From: Knoellia koreensis
GTDB taxonomy: Bacteria; Actinomycetota; Actinomycetes; Actinomycetales; Dermatophilaceae
DNA: 64,000 nt
Direction of reading: 5' to 3'
Assembly (NCBI RefSeq): GCF_013041615.1
Contig: NZ_JABEPQ010000001.1
Coordinates: 1,046,976-1,110,975, forward strand
Shown here: in pieces, positions 49,855-59,326 of the stretch
Numbering within the stretch: position 1 is the stretch's first letter
How the letters are laid out: every line of letters begins with the position of its first letter
Made by a program: the position numbers and the translations under genes
Notes under the pieces: model-generated
What the model saw: only the letters and a program-made list of their open reading frames with translations
The model's database searches: none
What the model was told of the DNA's origin: nothing

Positions 49855-52278
49855 TCACTTCCGCCGCCACGTCGCACCCACCTCCTCACCGGTCGCGACG
49901 ACGGCGATGTCGCCGCGCTGGTCGGTGCGCAGCACGGCATACCCGTTGCGGCCCAACACCTGCAGCGCTTTCGGTGACGGGTGACCGTAGTCGTTGTCCT
50001 TGCCCACGCTGATGACCGCCAGCGGTGCCGCCACCTCAGCCAACAGGTCCGGATCGAGGTTGCCCGAACCGTGGTGAGCCACCTTCACCACATCGAAATC
50101 CCTTGCGCGTGACGCCATTTCGGGATCCCGCCTCATCTCCAGCAGGATGGCGTGCGCGGCCTCCTTCTCCACGTCTCCGAACAACAGCAGGTCGACGGGT
50201 CCGGAGCGCACCGCGAGGACGACGCTGGCGTTGTTGGGCACGGACCCGCTCGACAGCCGCCGTGCCGGCCACCACACGTCGGCTTGCACGCCAGGCCAGC
50301 TGAGTCGGTCACCCGCCGCGATCGTCAGGAGCGGTATGCCGCGTGCGCGCGTCCAGCGTTGCACCTCCTGTACCTGGTACGGCGGGTCGGCGACCGGGGT
50401 GGTCATCACTTCCCGCACGTCGCGGCCGTTGAGGACGCCGGGCAGCCCGTCGACGTGGTCCGCGTGGAAGTGGGTGAGGACGAGCGTGTCGACCACGCGC
50501 ACGTCCAGCCGACGCAGGCAGGCGTTGACCAGTGCCGGGTCCGGGCCGGCGTCGACGACGACCGCGTGACCCGGAGCAGTGCGCAGCACCAGCGAATCCC
50601 CTTGTCCCACATCACAGGCGACGAACCGCCACCCGGGCGGTGGCCACGTCGCAGCCGATGTCGGAGCCGCTGCCGCAAGGACCAGGACAACCACAGCCAC
50701 CGCGGCGATCGGGTGCCACCGCACGAGGTGTGCCCACCGGCGTCCGGTGAGCACCGCGGCGACGGTGCCCGCCGCCAGCAGCACCGCCCCGAGCGCGCCG
50801 TCCGGCCATGGCAGGGTGCCGCCCGGCACGACGGCGCAGGTCCGAGCCACCCAGGCGATGCCCATCGTGGGCAGGGCTCCGACCCAGCAGAGCAGGGTCG
50901 CGCCGAAAGGCCACACGGGAGCCACCACCGCGGCCGCCACCCCCGTGACCGTCGCCGGAGCCACGAGTGGCGCGGCGAGGAGGTTCGCCACCACGCCGAT
51001 CACCGAGACCGAGCCCTGCAGCAAGACCACCACAGGGCCGCACATGGCCTGTGCCGCAATGGGAATCGCGATCACCGGACCGAACCGTCGCAGTCGAGAC
51101 GGCAGTCGACGGCCGATCGCGTCGCCCCAGCTGCGGGTGAACAACAGCAGTCCCAGCGTCGCCAACGTCGACAACGCGAACCCGAAGGACCGGCTCAGCC
51201 AAGGGTCGACGACCAGCAACACGATCACGGCCGCCGACAGCACCGGCAACCCAGCTGCCCGTCGCGAACGACTCAGACCGATCAGCCCTATCGCCCCCAT
51301 CGTCGCGGCTCGCACGACGCTGGGTTCGGGTCTGGCAAGCACGACGAAACCGGCGAGCACCGCGAGCGCGAGGACGGGGCGCCACCGACGCGGCAACCCG
51401 ATCAACGACGCGCCACCCAGCGCGAAGGCCAGGACCACCGCGACGTTCGAGCCCGACACCGCGCTGAGGTGGGTCATGCCCGTGACGAGCATGGCGTCGG
51501 TGAGGTCCTGCGGGGTCCGGCTGGTGTCGCCGATGACCAGCGCAGGCAGCAGCCCACGTGCGTCGGACGGCAGTGGCGATGCGGCCCGACGCAGGCCCGA
51601 GCGCAGGTGCTCGGCAGCTCGCGCCACGACGCCGGGTTGCGCGGTGGTCTGCGGTGACCCGATCGGACGGACCAGTGCCACGACGTCGTCCCCCGCGTCG
51701 GCGCTGACGAGCCGACCCCTCAGCTCCACCTGCTGGCGCCACCGCAGGTCGCGCCATTCCTCGCCTGCCATCACCAGCACCGGCGCGCTCACCCGCGTGC
51801 GGGCTCCCCGGGCCTCGACCTCGCGCACGGAGAACCGGAAGAAGACCGTGGCGCCGGCCACCCCGGAGGTGGCGCGCACCTGGGGGTCGGTGGCGACGGT
51901 GCCCCGCAGCACCACGATGGCCCGCGCCTGCGCGAGCTCGTCGAGCGGACCGGTGTCACGCACCGCGACGTGACCGGCAAGCGCAGCCAGGGCCACGGCC
52001 GAAGCCAGCAGTCCCAGCGACGTCGGAGCCACCCAGCCGCTGACCTGCCAGCGTTGGCGGAACACACGCGCCACGGCCAGACCGCCCACCGCTGTGCACC
52101 CGGCCAGGACGAGCACCGTCCGGAGCCCAGCGCCCAGTGCCGAGGCGACGCCGACCCAGGCGGCCAGGGCCGGGCAGAGCAGCCGGAGGTCCAGCCCCGG
52201 TCTGACCAGGACTTGGGGGCCGGAGGGTGCGACCCGTGCCACGTCGGGGCCCCCAACCTCCGACGCTGAGCCGGTCAC
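49855..52278 (-). CDS. comEC: ComEC/Rec2 DNA-internalisation channel
   Basis: An 807-residue competence protein. Residues about 20-230 hold the first helices and the OB-like domain, about 240-520 the Competence domain with many helices (MTHLSAVSGSNVAVVLAFAL), and the C-terminal 250 residues a metallo-beta-lactamase-fold nuclease domain (CDVGQGDSLVLRT, LTHFHADHVDGLPG, KVAHHGSGN). It moves single-stranded DNA across the membrane during transformation. GTG 52278 overlaps the end of comEA. All zinc-ligand motifs are present, so the domain looks active. Confidence 0.93.
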   Translation of the reverse strand: MTGSASEVGGPDVARVAPSGPQVLVRPGLDLRLLCPALAAWVGVASALGAGLRTVLVLAGCTAVGGLAVARVFRQRWQVSGWVAPTSLGLLASAVALAALAGHVAVRDTGPLDELAQARAIVVLRGTVATDPQVRATSGVAGATVFFRFSVREVEARGARTRVSAPVLVMAGEEWRDLRWRQQVELRGRLVSADAGDDVVALVRPIGSPQTTAQPGVVARAAEHLRSGLRRAASPLPSDARGLLPALVIGDTSRTPQDLTDAMLVTGMTHLSAVSGSNVAVVLAFALGGASLIGLPRRWRPVLALAVLAGFVVLARPEPSVVRAATMGAIGLIGLSRSRRAAGLPVLSAAVIVLLVVDPWLSRSFGFALSTLATLGLLLFTRSWGDAIGRRLPSRLRRFGPVIAIPIAAQAMCGPVVVLLQGSVSVIGVVANLLAAPLVAPATVTGVAAAVVAPVWPFGATLLCWVGALPTMGIAWVARTCAVVPGGTLPWPDGALGAVLLAAGTVAAVLTGRRWAHLVRWHPIAAVAVVVLVLAAAAPTSAATWPPPGWRFVACDVGQGDSLVLRTAPGHAVVVDAGPDPALVNACLRRLDVRVVDTLVLTHFHADHVDGLPGVLNGRDVREVMTTPVADPPYQVQEVQRWTRARGIPLLTIAAGDRLSWPGVQADVWWPARRLSSGSVPNNASVVLAVRSGPVDLLLFGDVEKEAAHAILLEMRRDPEMASRARDFDVVKVAHHGSGNLDPDLLAEVAAPLAVISVGKDNDYGHPSPKALQVLGRNGYAVLRTDQRGDIAVVATGEEVGATWRRK

Positions 52279-53399
52279 ACCGTCACCTTGGGCTGCAGCT
52301 GCGCGAAGATCTTCTCCCCGATTCCACTCACCTCGCCGAGCTCGTCGACGGTGGTGAACCGGCCGTGCTCGGTGCGCCAGTCGATGATGCGTTGGGCCAG
52401 GACGGGCCCGACACCGGGCAGCTCCTCGAGCTGGGCCGCTGTGGCCGTGTTGAGGTTGACCAGTCCTCCGGCCGCGCCCGCCGCTCCGGGGGTCGCGGGC
52501 GCTGCCCCAGCTCCCGCTCCGGCACCACCGATCCCGCCTGAGCCGGGGCCACTTGCACCCGACCCGTCGGCGCTCGCCACCACCTCGCCTTGCTTGGGCA
52601 CGCGCAGCTGCTCGCCGTCGACCAGCGGCCGCGCGAGGTTGATCGCGGACAGGTCTGCCCCCTTGCGCGCACCACCGGCCTTGGCGATGGCATCCGTCAC
52701 GCGCGATCCCGCAGGGAGGCGCACGACCCCTGGCCCCGCCACCTGCCCGACGACGTGGACCGTCACCGACCCCGACGCAACGGTCGGCGGCCCCCCACCC
52801 CCGGCACTTCCTGTGGTTGAGGAGGTGAACGTGGATCCACGCAACAGCGTGGCTCCGGACTTCGCCGGCGCGACCGGCTCTGGCGTGCTGGAGGCACGCG
52901 CCATCGCAACCCGCACCCCGAACACCGCCGCCGCGACGAGCAGCACCACGACCAGGCCGACCACCGCTGCCCTCGGCCCGGTGAGCCGCCCGCCGCGCAG
53001 GGACGCCGGCACCACGACCCACGCGGGCGACGGCGGCATCGGCCGCCGATGCCGTCCCGAGCGCTGGTCCGCGACACGCGGCGGGCTCTCGCCCGCCCCG
53101 TCGTGGTCCACCCCGCGTCGTGGACGCTTCGCTGAGGATGCGCGCGTGGTGCCAGCCTCCACGGCCGGGCCCGGCGACGCCGACGCCCCCGGCGGCGAGG
53201 CCAGCCACGACCGCTCGGGCTGCCAGAACACCGGCCCGTCAGCACCGTCAACTGCCGCAGCAGCCGTGCCGCCATCCCGTACCCGCGAGGCCGCCTGCAC
53301 CGACGCCGACTCGCCCACATCGCTCGAGCCCTGCGCACCCCGCTCCAACAGGGCACGCAGACGGGGCGACGGTTCGGGCGGGCGGCGACGAAACGGCAT
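52275..53399 (-). CDS. comEA: ComEA DNA-binding competence protein
   Basis: Up to 374 residues. A long disordered cytoplasmic N-terminus (about 130 residues) is followed by one membrane helix (AAVVGLVVVLLVAAAVFGV), an SLBB domain (VTVHVVGQVAGPGVVRLPAG), a Gly/Ala-rich linker and a C-terminal pair of helix-hairpin-helix motifs (LVNLNTATAAQLEELPGVGP) that bind double-stranded DNA. It hands DNA to ComEC. Start at ATG 53399 is tentative: the N-terminal tail is long, though such tails are common in Micrococcales. It forms an operon with comEC. Confidence 0.92.
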   Translation of the reverse strand: MPFRRRPPEPSPRLRALLERGAQGSSDVGESASVQAASRVRDGGTAAAAVDGADGPVFWQPERSWLASPPGASASPGPAVEAGTTRASSAKRPRRGVDHDGAGESPPRVADQRSGRHRRPMPPSPAWVVVPASLRGGRLTGPRAAVVGLVVVLLVAAAVFGVRVAMARASSTPEPVAPAKSGATLLRGSTFTSSTTGSAGGGGPPTVASGSVTVHVVGQVAGPGVVRLPAGSRVTDAIAKAGGARKGADLSAINLARPLVDGEQLRVPKQGEVVASADGSGASGPGSGGIGGAGAGAGAAPATPGAAGAAGGLVNLNTATAAQLEELPGVGPVLAQRIIDWRTEHGRFTTVDELGEVSGIGEKIFAQLQPKVTV

Positions 53400-53474
53400 A
53401 CCGGCACGCTAGGAAGCGAGCCCGTCACCCGACAGCGCCGTCACGCCCGCCTGTGGAAACGCGGGCGGCGAACG

Positions 53475-54113
53475 TCAGCCTGTGGACGAGTCCCGTCGCG
53501 CGGCGACCCACAGCTCGATGTTGCGGCGGTGCCGGTATACGACGACAAGCGCGACCACCACGCACCACACCCCGGCCGCCCGGTCGGCGAAACCGTCCGA
53601 TGCCACCGCACTCCACACGCCAGCGGCAAGCAGCACGAGGCTCGCCGCCACCGAGGCGCCCGCGACCCACCGCATCCGCCAGACCAGCAGCCCGAAGACC
53701 ACCACCATCGCCAGCCCGAACCACGGTGCCACCGCGAGGATCGCCCCCAGCGACGTCGCCACACCCTTGCCCCCGCGCCCGAGCAGGAATGGCGACCAGA
53801 TGTGCCCCAGCACCACCGCGAGCCCGACGACGAGCGCCACGATCGGCCCGAGGAAGTGCGCGGCGAGCACGACCGGCAGGTAGCCCTTGAGGACATCCAG
53901 GACGCCGACGACCACGCCCCACTTGGCGCCGAGGACGCGCCCGGCGTTGGTGGCACCGGGGTTTCCCGAACCAGAGTGTGCGAGGTCCTTGCCGAGGATG
54001 CGGGCGAGGATCGTCGCGGGGTTCACCGCGCCGAGGAGGAACGCGGCCACCGCCGCGACCGCCCCCTGGACGAGGCCGCCCACCGACCACTGCACCCCGG
54101 CCACGACCGTCAT
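53475..54113 (-). CDS. plsY: Glycerol-3-phosphate acyltransferase PlsY
   Basis: A 212-residue membrane enzyme that acylates glycerol 3-phosphate with acyl-phosphate in phospholipid synthesis. The three PlsY motifs are visible: SGSGNPGATNAGR (near residue 47), GHIWSPFLLGRGGKGVAT (about 103-120) and a late helix around VVYRHRRNIELW. Five membrane helices are predicted. Its ATG overlaps the degV stop (ATGA). It usually pairs with PlsX, which is not in this window. Confidence 0.92.
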   Translation of the reverse strand: MTVVAGVQWSVGGLVQGAVAAVAAFLLGAVNPATILARILGKDLAHSGSGNPGATNAGRVLGAKWGVVVGVLDVLKGYLPVVLAAHFLGPIVALVVGLAVVLGHIWSPFLLGRGGKGVATSLGAILAVAPWFGLAMVVVFGLLVWRMRWVAGASVAASLVLLAAGVWSAVASDGFADRAAGVWCVVVALVVVYRHRRNIELWVAARRDSSTG

Positions 54114-54982
54114 GACGCCGGCGACTCCGACGGCATCACGCGCGGCGACACCGCGACGGCCAGGGTGCCCGGCCCGACGTGTGCGCCGACAACGGCTCCC
54201 AGCTCCACGAGCGTCACTTCACCGGCGTCAGGGACCCGTTCGCGCAGCCGGGCCACGAGGTCCTCGGCCCGGCTCGCGGAGTCGAGGTGGTGGACGGCGA
54301 TGTCGGCCCCACCAGTGGCCCTGCCGGCCGCGTCGACGGCCAGCTCCTCCAGGCGCGCGATCGCCCGCGAGGACGTGCGCACCTTCTCCAGCGGACGGAT
54401 GTGGCCGTCGTCGAGCCCAAGAATCGGCTTGATCGCAAGAGCCGAACCGAGGAAGGCCGACGCCGACCCGATGCGTCCGCCGCGGCGCAGGTGCTCGAGG
54501 GTGTCGACGTAGAACACGACCGTCGAGTCCTCCGCTCGCCGGCGTGCCACCTCGGCCACCTCCTCGAGTGCCGCACCACCGGCTGCGGCCTGGGCTGCCG
54601 ACACGACGGCATACCCCATCGCCATGCCGAGCGACCGCGAGTCGACGACCTTCACGGGCACGGGTGACTGCTGCGCGGCCAGGTGGGCCGACTCGACGGT
54701 CGATGACATGTCGGCCGAGATGTGCACGGAGACAATGGAATCCGCTCCCTCGGCTGCCGCCTTCTCGTAGGCGTCGAGGAAGGCCTGCGGTGAGGGACGC
54801 GAGGTCGAGACCGGCTTGAACTTGCGCAGCGCCTCCGCCACTTCACCGGTGGTCACGTCGACGCCCTCGCTGAACTCCGTGCCCCCGATGATGACGTGCA
54901 GCGGCACGACCTGGATGCCGTGCGCGTCCACCACGGAGGCAGGCAGGTATGCCGTGGAGTCCGTGACAAGGGCGACGCTCAC
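54110..54982 (-). CDS. DegV family fatty-acid-binding protein
   Basis: About 290 residues, DegV fold. SVALVTDSTAYLPASVV at the N-terminus and TSRPSPQAFLDAYEKAAAEG near residue 70, with SADMSSTVESAHLAA and GGRIGSASAFLG, are family marks. DegV/FakB proteins carry fatty acids for phosphorylation by a FakA kinase; the plsY neighbour fits a role in phospholipid synthesis. I choose GTG 54982 because TAGCGT lies seven bases before it (leaderless) and because most DegV proteins begin with this sequence; the GTG at 54991 is also open. Confidence 0.88.
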   Translation of the reverse strand: MSVALVTDSTAYLPASVVDAHGIQVVPLHVIIGGTEFSEGVDVTTGEVAEALRKFKPVSTSRPSPQAFLDAYEKAAAEGADSIVSVHISADMSSTVESAHLAAQQSPVPVKVVDSRSLGMAMGYAVVSAAQAAAGGAALEEVAEVARRRAEDSTVVFYVDTLEHLRRGGRIGSASAFLGSALAIKPILGLDDGHIRPLEKVRTSSRAIARLEELAVDAAGRATGGADIAVHHLDSASRAEDLVARLRERVPDAGEVTLVELGAVVGAHVGPGTLAVAVSPRVMPSESPAS

Positions 54983-55031
54983 CTTGCGCACGCTACCGGG
55001 CTGGGCAGTGCATCACTCGACAATGCGCGCG

Positions 55032-57938
55032 TCAGGCGGGGACCACGTTGACCAGCTTGGGAGCCCGCACGATGACGGTGCGGATGCCGTTCTCGGTGGC
55101 GGCGACGACCTTGGGCAGCGCCAGCACCTGCTCGCGCAGCGCGTCCTCGGTGATGTCGGCCGGCACCTCGATGCGGTCGCGCACCTTGCCCTTGATCTGC
55201 ACGACGCAGGTGACCGTGTCCTCGACGAGCAGCTCGGGGTCGGCCACGGGGAACGGCACGTAGGTGATGGTCTCGTCGTGACCCAGCCGGCGCCACAGCT
55301 CCTCGGCGATGTGCGGCGCGACCGGCGACACCATCTGCACGATGGTCTCGGCGGCCTCGCGCGGCACCGCGTCGAGCTTGGTCAGGGCGTTGTTGAGCTC
55401 GATGAGGCGCGCGATCGCCGTGTTGAAGCCGAGGCTCGCGTAGTCGCGGGTGACCGCGTCGATGGTCCGGTGCATGATGCGCTTGGTCTCGTCGTCGAGC
55501 GGCTCGTCGACGACCCGCAGCTCGCCAGTCTCCTCGTCGATCACGTTGCGCCACAGGCGTTGCAGGAACCGCTGGGCTCCGACGACCGCCCGCGTCTCCC
55601 ACGGCTTGGACAGCTCGAGCGGCCCCATCGACATCTCGTAGACCCGCAGCGTGTCGGCGCCGTACGCCTCGTACATCTCGTCCGGGCTGACGACGTTCTT
55701 GAGCGACTTGCCGATCTTGCCGAACTCGCGCGTGACGGGCTGGTCGTTCCACGTGAACGACGGGTTCTGCGGGTCGCCACCGTCGGCCTCGGACACCTCG
55801 ACCACCTCGGCCGCCGGCACGGGCTGGCCGCGGTCGTCGCGGTAGGCATAGGCCTGGATGTAGCCCTGCGAGAAGTACTTGCGGAACGGCTCCTCGCTCG
55901 TCAGGTGGCCCAGGTCGAACAGCACCTTGTGCCAGAACCGCGCGTAGAGCAGGTGCAGCACGGCATGCTCGACACCACCGATGTAGAGGTCGACGCCACC
56001 GGGGTCGGTGACATCGGCCGGTGCGCCCTCCACGGGCGTCGCGTGCTTGCCCATCCAGTAGGCCTCGTTACCGGGCGCGACGAACGCCTCGTCGTTCTCC
56101 GGATCGAGGTATCGCAAGTAGTACCAACAGGATCCGGCCCAGTTGGGCATGGTGTTGGTCTCACGCCGGAACTTGCGCAGGCCCCTCCCGTCGCCCAGGT
56201 CCAGTTCGACCTCGACCCAGTCGGTCGCGCGCGACAACGGCGCCTCGGGGCTCGACGACGAGTCGTCCGGGTCGAACGTCTTGGGCGAGTAATCGGGCAC
56301 ATCGGGCAGCTCGACCGGCAGCATCGCCTCGGGCACCTTGTGGGCGACACCGTCCTCGTCGAAGACGATCGGGAACGGCTCGCCCCAGTAGCGCTGCCGG
56401 CTGAACAGCCAGTCGCGCAGCTTGTAGTTGACCGTCGCCTCGCCGTGCCCCTTGGCGACCAGCCAGTCGATGATCGCGGCCTTGGCCTCGTTCACCCCCA
56501 TGCCGTCGAGCGAGACCTCGTCGTTGGCGGAGTTGATGGCCGGCCCGTCACCGGTGAACGCCGTGGTCTCGTCGTGGCCCTCGCTCGGCTGGACGGTGCG
56601 CACGATCGGCAGCCCGAACTTCTCGGCATACTCCCAGTCGCGGGTGTCCTGCGCCGGCACCGCCATGATGGCGCCGGTGCCGTAGCCCATGAGCACGTAG
56701 TCGGCGACGAACACCGGGATCCGCTCGCCGTTGACGGGGTTGGTGGCGTAGGCACCGGTGAACACACCGGTCTTGTCCTTGCCCTCGGTCTGTCGCTCCA
56801 CGTCGCTCTTGCGCGAGGCCGCCAGCTGGTATGCCGCGACGGCCTCCTTCGGGGTCGCCGCGCCTCCCGTCCACGCAGGATTGACATCAGCGGGCCAGTC
56901 CCCTTGGGAGACAATGGATTCCAGCAGCGGGTGCTCGGGCGCGACGACCATGAAGGTGGCGCCGAACAGTGTGTCGGGCCGGGTCGTGAAGACCTCGATC
57001 GACGCGTCCTGTCCCACAACGGGGAACCGCACCCGCGCGCCCTGGCTGCGTCCGATCCAGTTGCGCTGCATGAGCTTGACCTTCTCGGGCCAGTCCACGC
57101 GGTCGAGGTCGTCGGCCAGCCGGTCGGCGTACGCGGTGATGCGCATCATCCACTGGCGCAGGTTGGTCTTGAAGACCGGGAAGTTGCCACGCTCGGACCG
57201 CCCGTCGCTGGTGACCTCCTCGTTGGACAGCACCGTCCCGAGTCCGGGCGCCCAGTTGACCGGCGCCTGCGAGGTGTAGGCCAGCCGGTACCCGTCGAGC
57301 ACCTCGGCCTGCTCGGCCGGCGACAGCGAAGCCCACGCACGGCCGTTCGGCGTCGGCCGCTCCCCCGCCTCGAACTGCGCGACCAGCTCGCTGATCGGCC
57401 GCGCCTTGCCCCGACCGCCGTCCTCGCGCACCGCGTCGACGTCGTACCACGCGTCCCAGATCTGCTCGAAGATCCACTGGGTCCACTTGTAGTACTTGGG
57501 GTCGATGGTCTCGATCGAGCGCCGGTCGTCGTGCGCCAGCCCCAGCCGCCGCAGCTGGCGCTTCATGACGACGATGTTCTCCTCGGTCGTCTTGCGCGGG
57601 TGCTGGCCGGTCTGCACGGCATACTGCTCCGCCGGCAGCCCGAACGCGTCGTAGCCCAGGCAGTGCAGGACGTTCTTGCCGGTCATCCGGTGGTAGCGCG
57701 CGAACACGTCGGTCGCGATGTAGCCCAGCGGGTGGCCGATGTGCAGCCCCGCCCCGGACGGGTAGGGGAACATGTCGAGGACCAGCAGCTTCTCGCGGTC
57801 GCCGACCTTCTCCGGCTCGGCCCACGGGCCGGCGGGGTTGGGCGCGTGGAACGTGCCCTGCTCCTCCCACCGGTCCTGCCAGGTGGTCTCGATCGTGTCG
57901 GCCAGCTCGGCGGTGTACCGGTACGGCGTCTCGCTCAT
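55032..57938 (-). CDS. leuS: Leucyl-tRNA synthetase
   Basis: A 968-residue class I synthetase that charges tRNA-Leu. HIGH is HIGHPLGY (residues 66-73). The KMSKS-type loop reads [11 protein letters not shown], a GKxGKS variant seen in actinobacterial LeuRS. The editing domain lies at about 260-440 ([20 protein letters not shown]). Its length is normal for actinobacteria, which carry an insertion. The gene is preceded by a leader with three leucine codons and a terminator-like hairpin, suggesting control by leucine-tRNA charging. Confidence 0.97.
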   Translation of the reverse strand: MSETPYRYTAELADTIETTWQDRWEEQGTFHAPNPAGPWAEPEKVGDREKLLVLDMFPYPSGAGLHIGHPLGYIATDVFARYHRMTGKNVLHCLGYDAFGLPAEQYAVQTGQHPRKTTEENIVVMKRQLRRLGLAHDDRRSIETIDPKYYKWTQWIFEQIWDAWYDVDAVREDGGRGKARPISELVAQFEAGERPTPNGRAWASLSPAEQAEVLDGYRLAYTSQAPVNWAPGLGTVLSNEEVTSDGRSERGNFPVFKTNLRQWMMRITAYADRLADDLDRVDWPEKVKLMQRNWIGRSQGARVRFPVVGQDASIEVFTTRPDTLFGATFMVVAPEHPLLESIVSQGDWPADVNPAWTGGAATPKEAVAAYQLAASRKSDVERQTEGKDKTGVFTGAYATNPVNGERIPVFVADYVLMGYGTGAIMAVPAQDTRDWEYAEKFGLPIVRTVQPSEGHDETTAFTGDGPAINSANDEVSLDGMGVNEAKAAIIDWLVAKGHGEATVNYKLRDWLFSRQRYWGEPFPIVFDEDGVAHKVPEAMLPVELPDVPDYSPKTFDPDDSSSSPEAPLSRATDWVEVELDLGDGRGLRKFRRETNTMPNWAGSCWYYLRYLDPENDEAFVAPGNEAYWMGKHATPVEGAPADVTDPGGVDLYIGGVEHAVLHLLYARFWHKVLFDLGHLTSEEPFRKYFSQGYIQAYAYRDDRGQPVPAAEVVEVSEADGGDPQNPSFTWNDQPVTREFGKIGKSLKNVVSPDEMYEAYGADTLRVYEMSMGPLELSKPWETRAVVGAQRFLQRLWRNVIDEETGELRVVDEPLDDETKRIMHRTIDAVTRDYASLGFNTAIARLIELNNALTKLDAVPREAAETIVQMVSPVAPHIAEELWRRLGHDETITYVPFPVADPELLVEDTVTCVVQIKGKVRDRIEVPADITEDALREQVLALPKVVAATENGIRTVIVRAPKLVNVVPA

Positions 57939-58000
57939 GTCGTCCTCGTCGTCTCGTCAGGTCGGGCTGTCGCTGCGCCAACTGCGTCCACTCACAACGA

Positions 58001-58022
58001 AGCCCCTCGCGCAGGAGGGGCT
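58001..58022 (-). terminator. leuS leader attenuator hairpin
   Basis: Perfect 8-base stem AGCCCCTC/GAGGGGCT with loop CTGCGC, followed on the minus strand by TTCGTTGT, lies between the leader peptide and leuS. A competing hairpin (GCCGCG-GA-CGACG with CGTCG-A-CGCGGC, 58024-58058) directly precedes it. Confidence 0.65.
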
Positions 58023-58058
58023 GGCCGCGTCGACGTCCGTTCGGTTCGTCGTCCGCGG

Positions 58059-58085
58059 CTAGGTAAGGAGCAGGGACCGTGCCAC
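58059..58085 (-). CDS. leuS leader peptide with three consecutive leucine codons
   Basis: A nine-codon frame GTG GCA CGG TCC CTG CTC CTT ACC TAG encodes MARSLLLT. Three different leucine codons stand together, including CTT, which is rare in this genome. TAACCT lies six bases before the GTG, so the RNA would be leaderless, beginning at or near the start codon. The frame is followed by two mutually adjacent hairpins and then leuS. A ribosome stalled at the leucine codons when charged tRNA-Leu is scarce would alter which hairpin forms. This is the classical attenuation layout; function is inferred. Confidence 0.7.
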   Translation of the reverse strand: MARSLLLT

Positions 58086-58094
58086 GAGAACAGG

Positions 58095-58715
58095 TTAGCG
58101 CAGCAGCCCGAGCACGATCAGCACCTGTCCGACGTGGTAGGTCACCATCACGGCGAGGGTGCCGAACCGCAGCGGCCGCACGAACCGGTTCCAGGCCAGC
58201 ACCGTGTCGCTCACCATGAAGACGGTCGCTCCCAGCGCCACCAATGGTCGTCCCGTCGCCCAGGCCGCGACGACCATGACCCCGATGACCGCCATGTATG
58301 CCGCGCACGCACCTCCCAGCCCCGGCCCACCTTCGCGTGCGGCGGCGGGAACGATGCGCCGACCGGCGGTCGCGGCGGCAACCGCGACGAGCGCGGCACC
58401 GGCGAGCGTGAGCCAGCCGGCCGGCATACCCGCACCGACGAAGGCGACCACGTAGGCGAGGTGGGCGAGCAGGAACGCGCCCAGCCCGACGACGAAGCGC
58501 GGCTCGGCCTCAGAGAGGAGCGCGATGTCGCCGACGAGGCTCAGCGCCAGCGCCGCGAGCAGGGCCCAGCCGCCGCCCATCGACCAGGCCGCGACGAGCA
58601 GGGCTGCGAGGACCAGGGGCTTGAGGACGGTCTCGGTGCGCTTGGCGCCCACGGCGGCCGCCCACCAGTCGAGAGGTGCGGCCAGGGCCACGCTGAGCCA
58701 CGCGAGCGTCGTCAC
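58095..58715 (-). CDS. YhhN family membrane protein (lysoplasmalogenase-like)
   Basis: A 206-residue protein with about eight membrane helices. SLVGDIALLSEAEPRFVVGL near residue 60 and MVSDTVLAWNRFV near 165 hold the paired acidic residues of the TMEM86/YhhN family. Eukaryotic TMEM86B hydrolyses lysoplasmalogen. Bacterial members may act on vinyl-ether or other lysolipids. It is upstream of leuS in the same direction and its 3' end contains the -35 region of the leader promoter. Confidence 0.82.
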   Translation of the reverse strand: MTTLAWLSVALAAPLDWWAAAVGAKRTETVLKPLVLAALLVAAWSMGGGWALLAALALSLVGDIALLSEAEPRFVVGLGAFLLAHLAYVVAFVGAGMPAGWLTLAGAALVAVAAATAGRRIVPAAAREGGPGLGGACAAYMAVIGVMVVAAWATGRPLVALGATVFMVSDTVLAWNRFVRPLRFGTLAVMVTYHVGQVLIVLGLLR

Positions 58716-58736
58716 GCGGCTCAGCGTGCCAGAGGG

Positions 58737-59216
58737 TCAGTGGTGGTACTGGTGCATCACCGCGTGACCCTTGCCACGCGCGATGAGCCAGCGGTTCACC
58801 GGCACCGTGACGACGAACGCGACGGCCAGCGCGACCACCAGCGAACCCCAGAAGATGCCCGACGACAGACCGGCGTCCATCGCGCCCGGGATGACCAGCA
58901 TGAGGGCGTTGTCGACGAGCTCCATGACGGCGATCGAGACGGTGTCGGACGCGAACGCCACCGGCAGCGCCGCCGCGAAGGTCAGGCCCGCGCGCATCAC
59001 CGGGCGCATGGCCAGGCTGTAGCCGAAGACGAACGCCAGCGCGATCGACAGGACGACGGTGGCGAGGTTGTGCCAGCCGAGCGCCGTGCCGATGGCCAAG
59101 CCGAGCACCTCGCCGATGGAGCACCCGAGGAGGCAGTGGAGCGTGGCGCTGACGGCCTGGCTCCAGAGAGTGGCCTGTGGTGCGCCGTGGGTCCGGTGGT
59201 GGTTGTGTTCGCTCAT
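58737..59216 (-). CDS. DUF4396 domain membrane protein with His-rich N-terminus
   Basis: A 159-residue protein. It starts MSEHNHHRTHG, a His cluster able to bind metal, and has about four membrane helices: LHCLLGCSIGEVLGLAIGTA, ATVVLSIALAFVFGYSLAM, MELVDNALMLVIPGAMDAG and IFWGSLVVALAVAFVVTVPV. The pattern GxxxGE and ELVDN matches DUF4396. The start ATG 59216 lies just below a CsoR-like operator, and the C-terminus again ends in His residues. Copper handling is a reasonable hypothesis from operator plus histidines. No experimental function is known to me. Confidence 0.78.
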   Translation of the reverse strand: MSEHNHHRTHGAPQATLWSQAVSATLHCLLGCSIGEVLGLAIGTALGWHNLATVVLSIALAFVFGYSLAMRPVMRAGLTFAAALPVAFASDTVSIAVMELVDNALMLVIPGAMDAGLSSGIFWGSLVVALAVAFVVTVPVNRWLIARGKGHAVMHQYHH

Positions 59217-59229
59217 GATGCGGCCAACC

Positions 59230-59246
59230 ATACCCCCCATGGGTAT
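59230..59246 (-). promoter_or_regulatory. CsoR-like copper operator
   Basis: ATACCC-CCCAT-GGGTAT is an inverted repeat of the type bound by CsoR-family copper sensors. It overlaps TATACC on the minus strand, a possible -10, just upstream of the DUF4396 gene. Confidence 0.65.
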
Positions 59247-59326
59247 ATTTCGCGATCTCTGACATTTCTGGGTCCGACGCGGAAACCCGGTGGGCAGGAC
59301 CCGTGACGACTCGTAGTCTCGCGCCC

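Noticed and set aside
54816-59306. A 1496-codon open frame on the plus strand opposite leuS and neighbours
   Set aside because: It is antisense to well-identified genes (leuS, YhhN-like, DUF4396). Its translation is low-complexity and rich in Arg, His, Asp and Val, as expected from the complement of GC-rich coding DNA.
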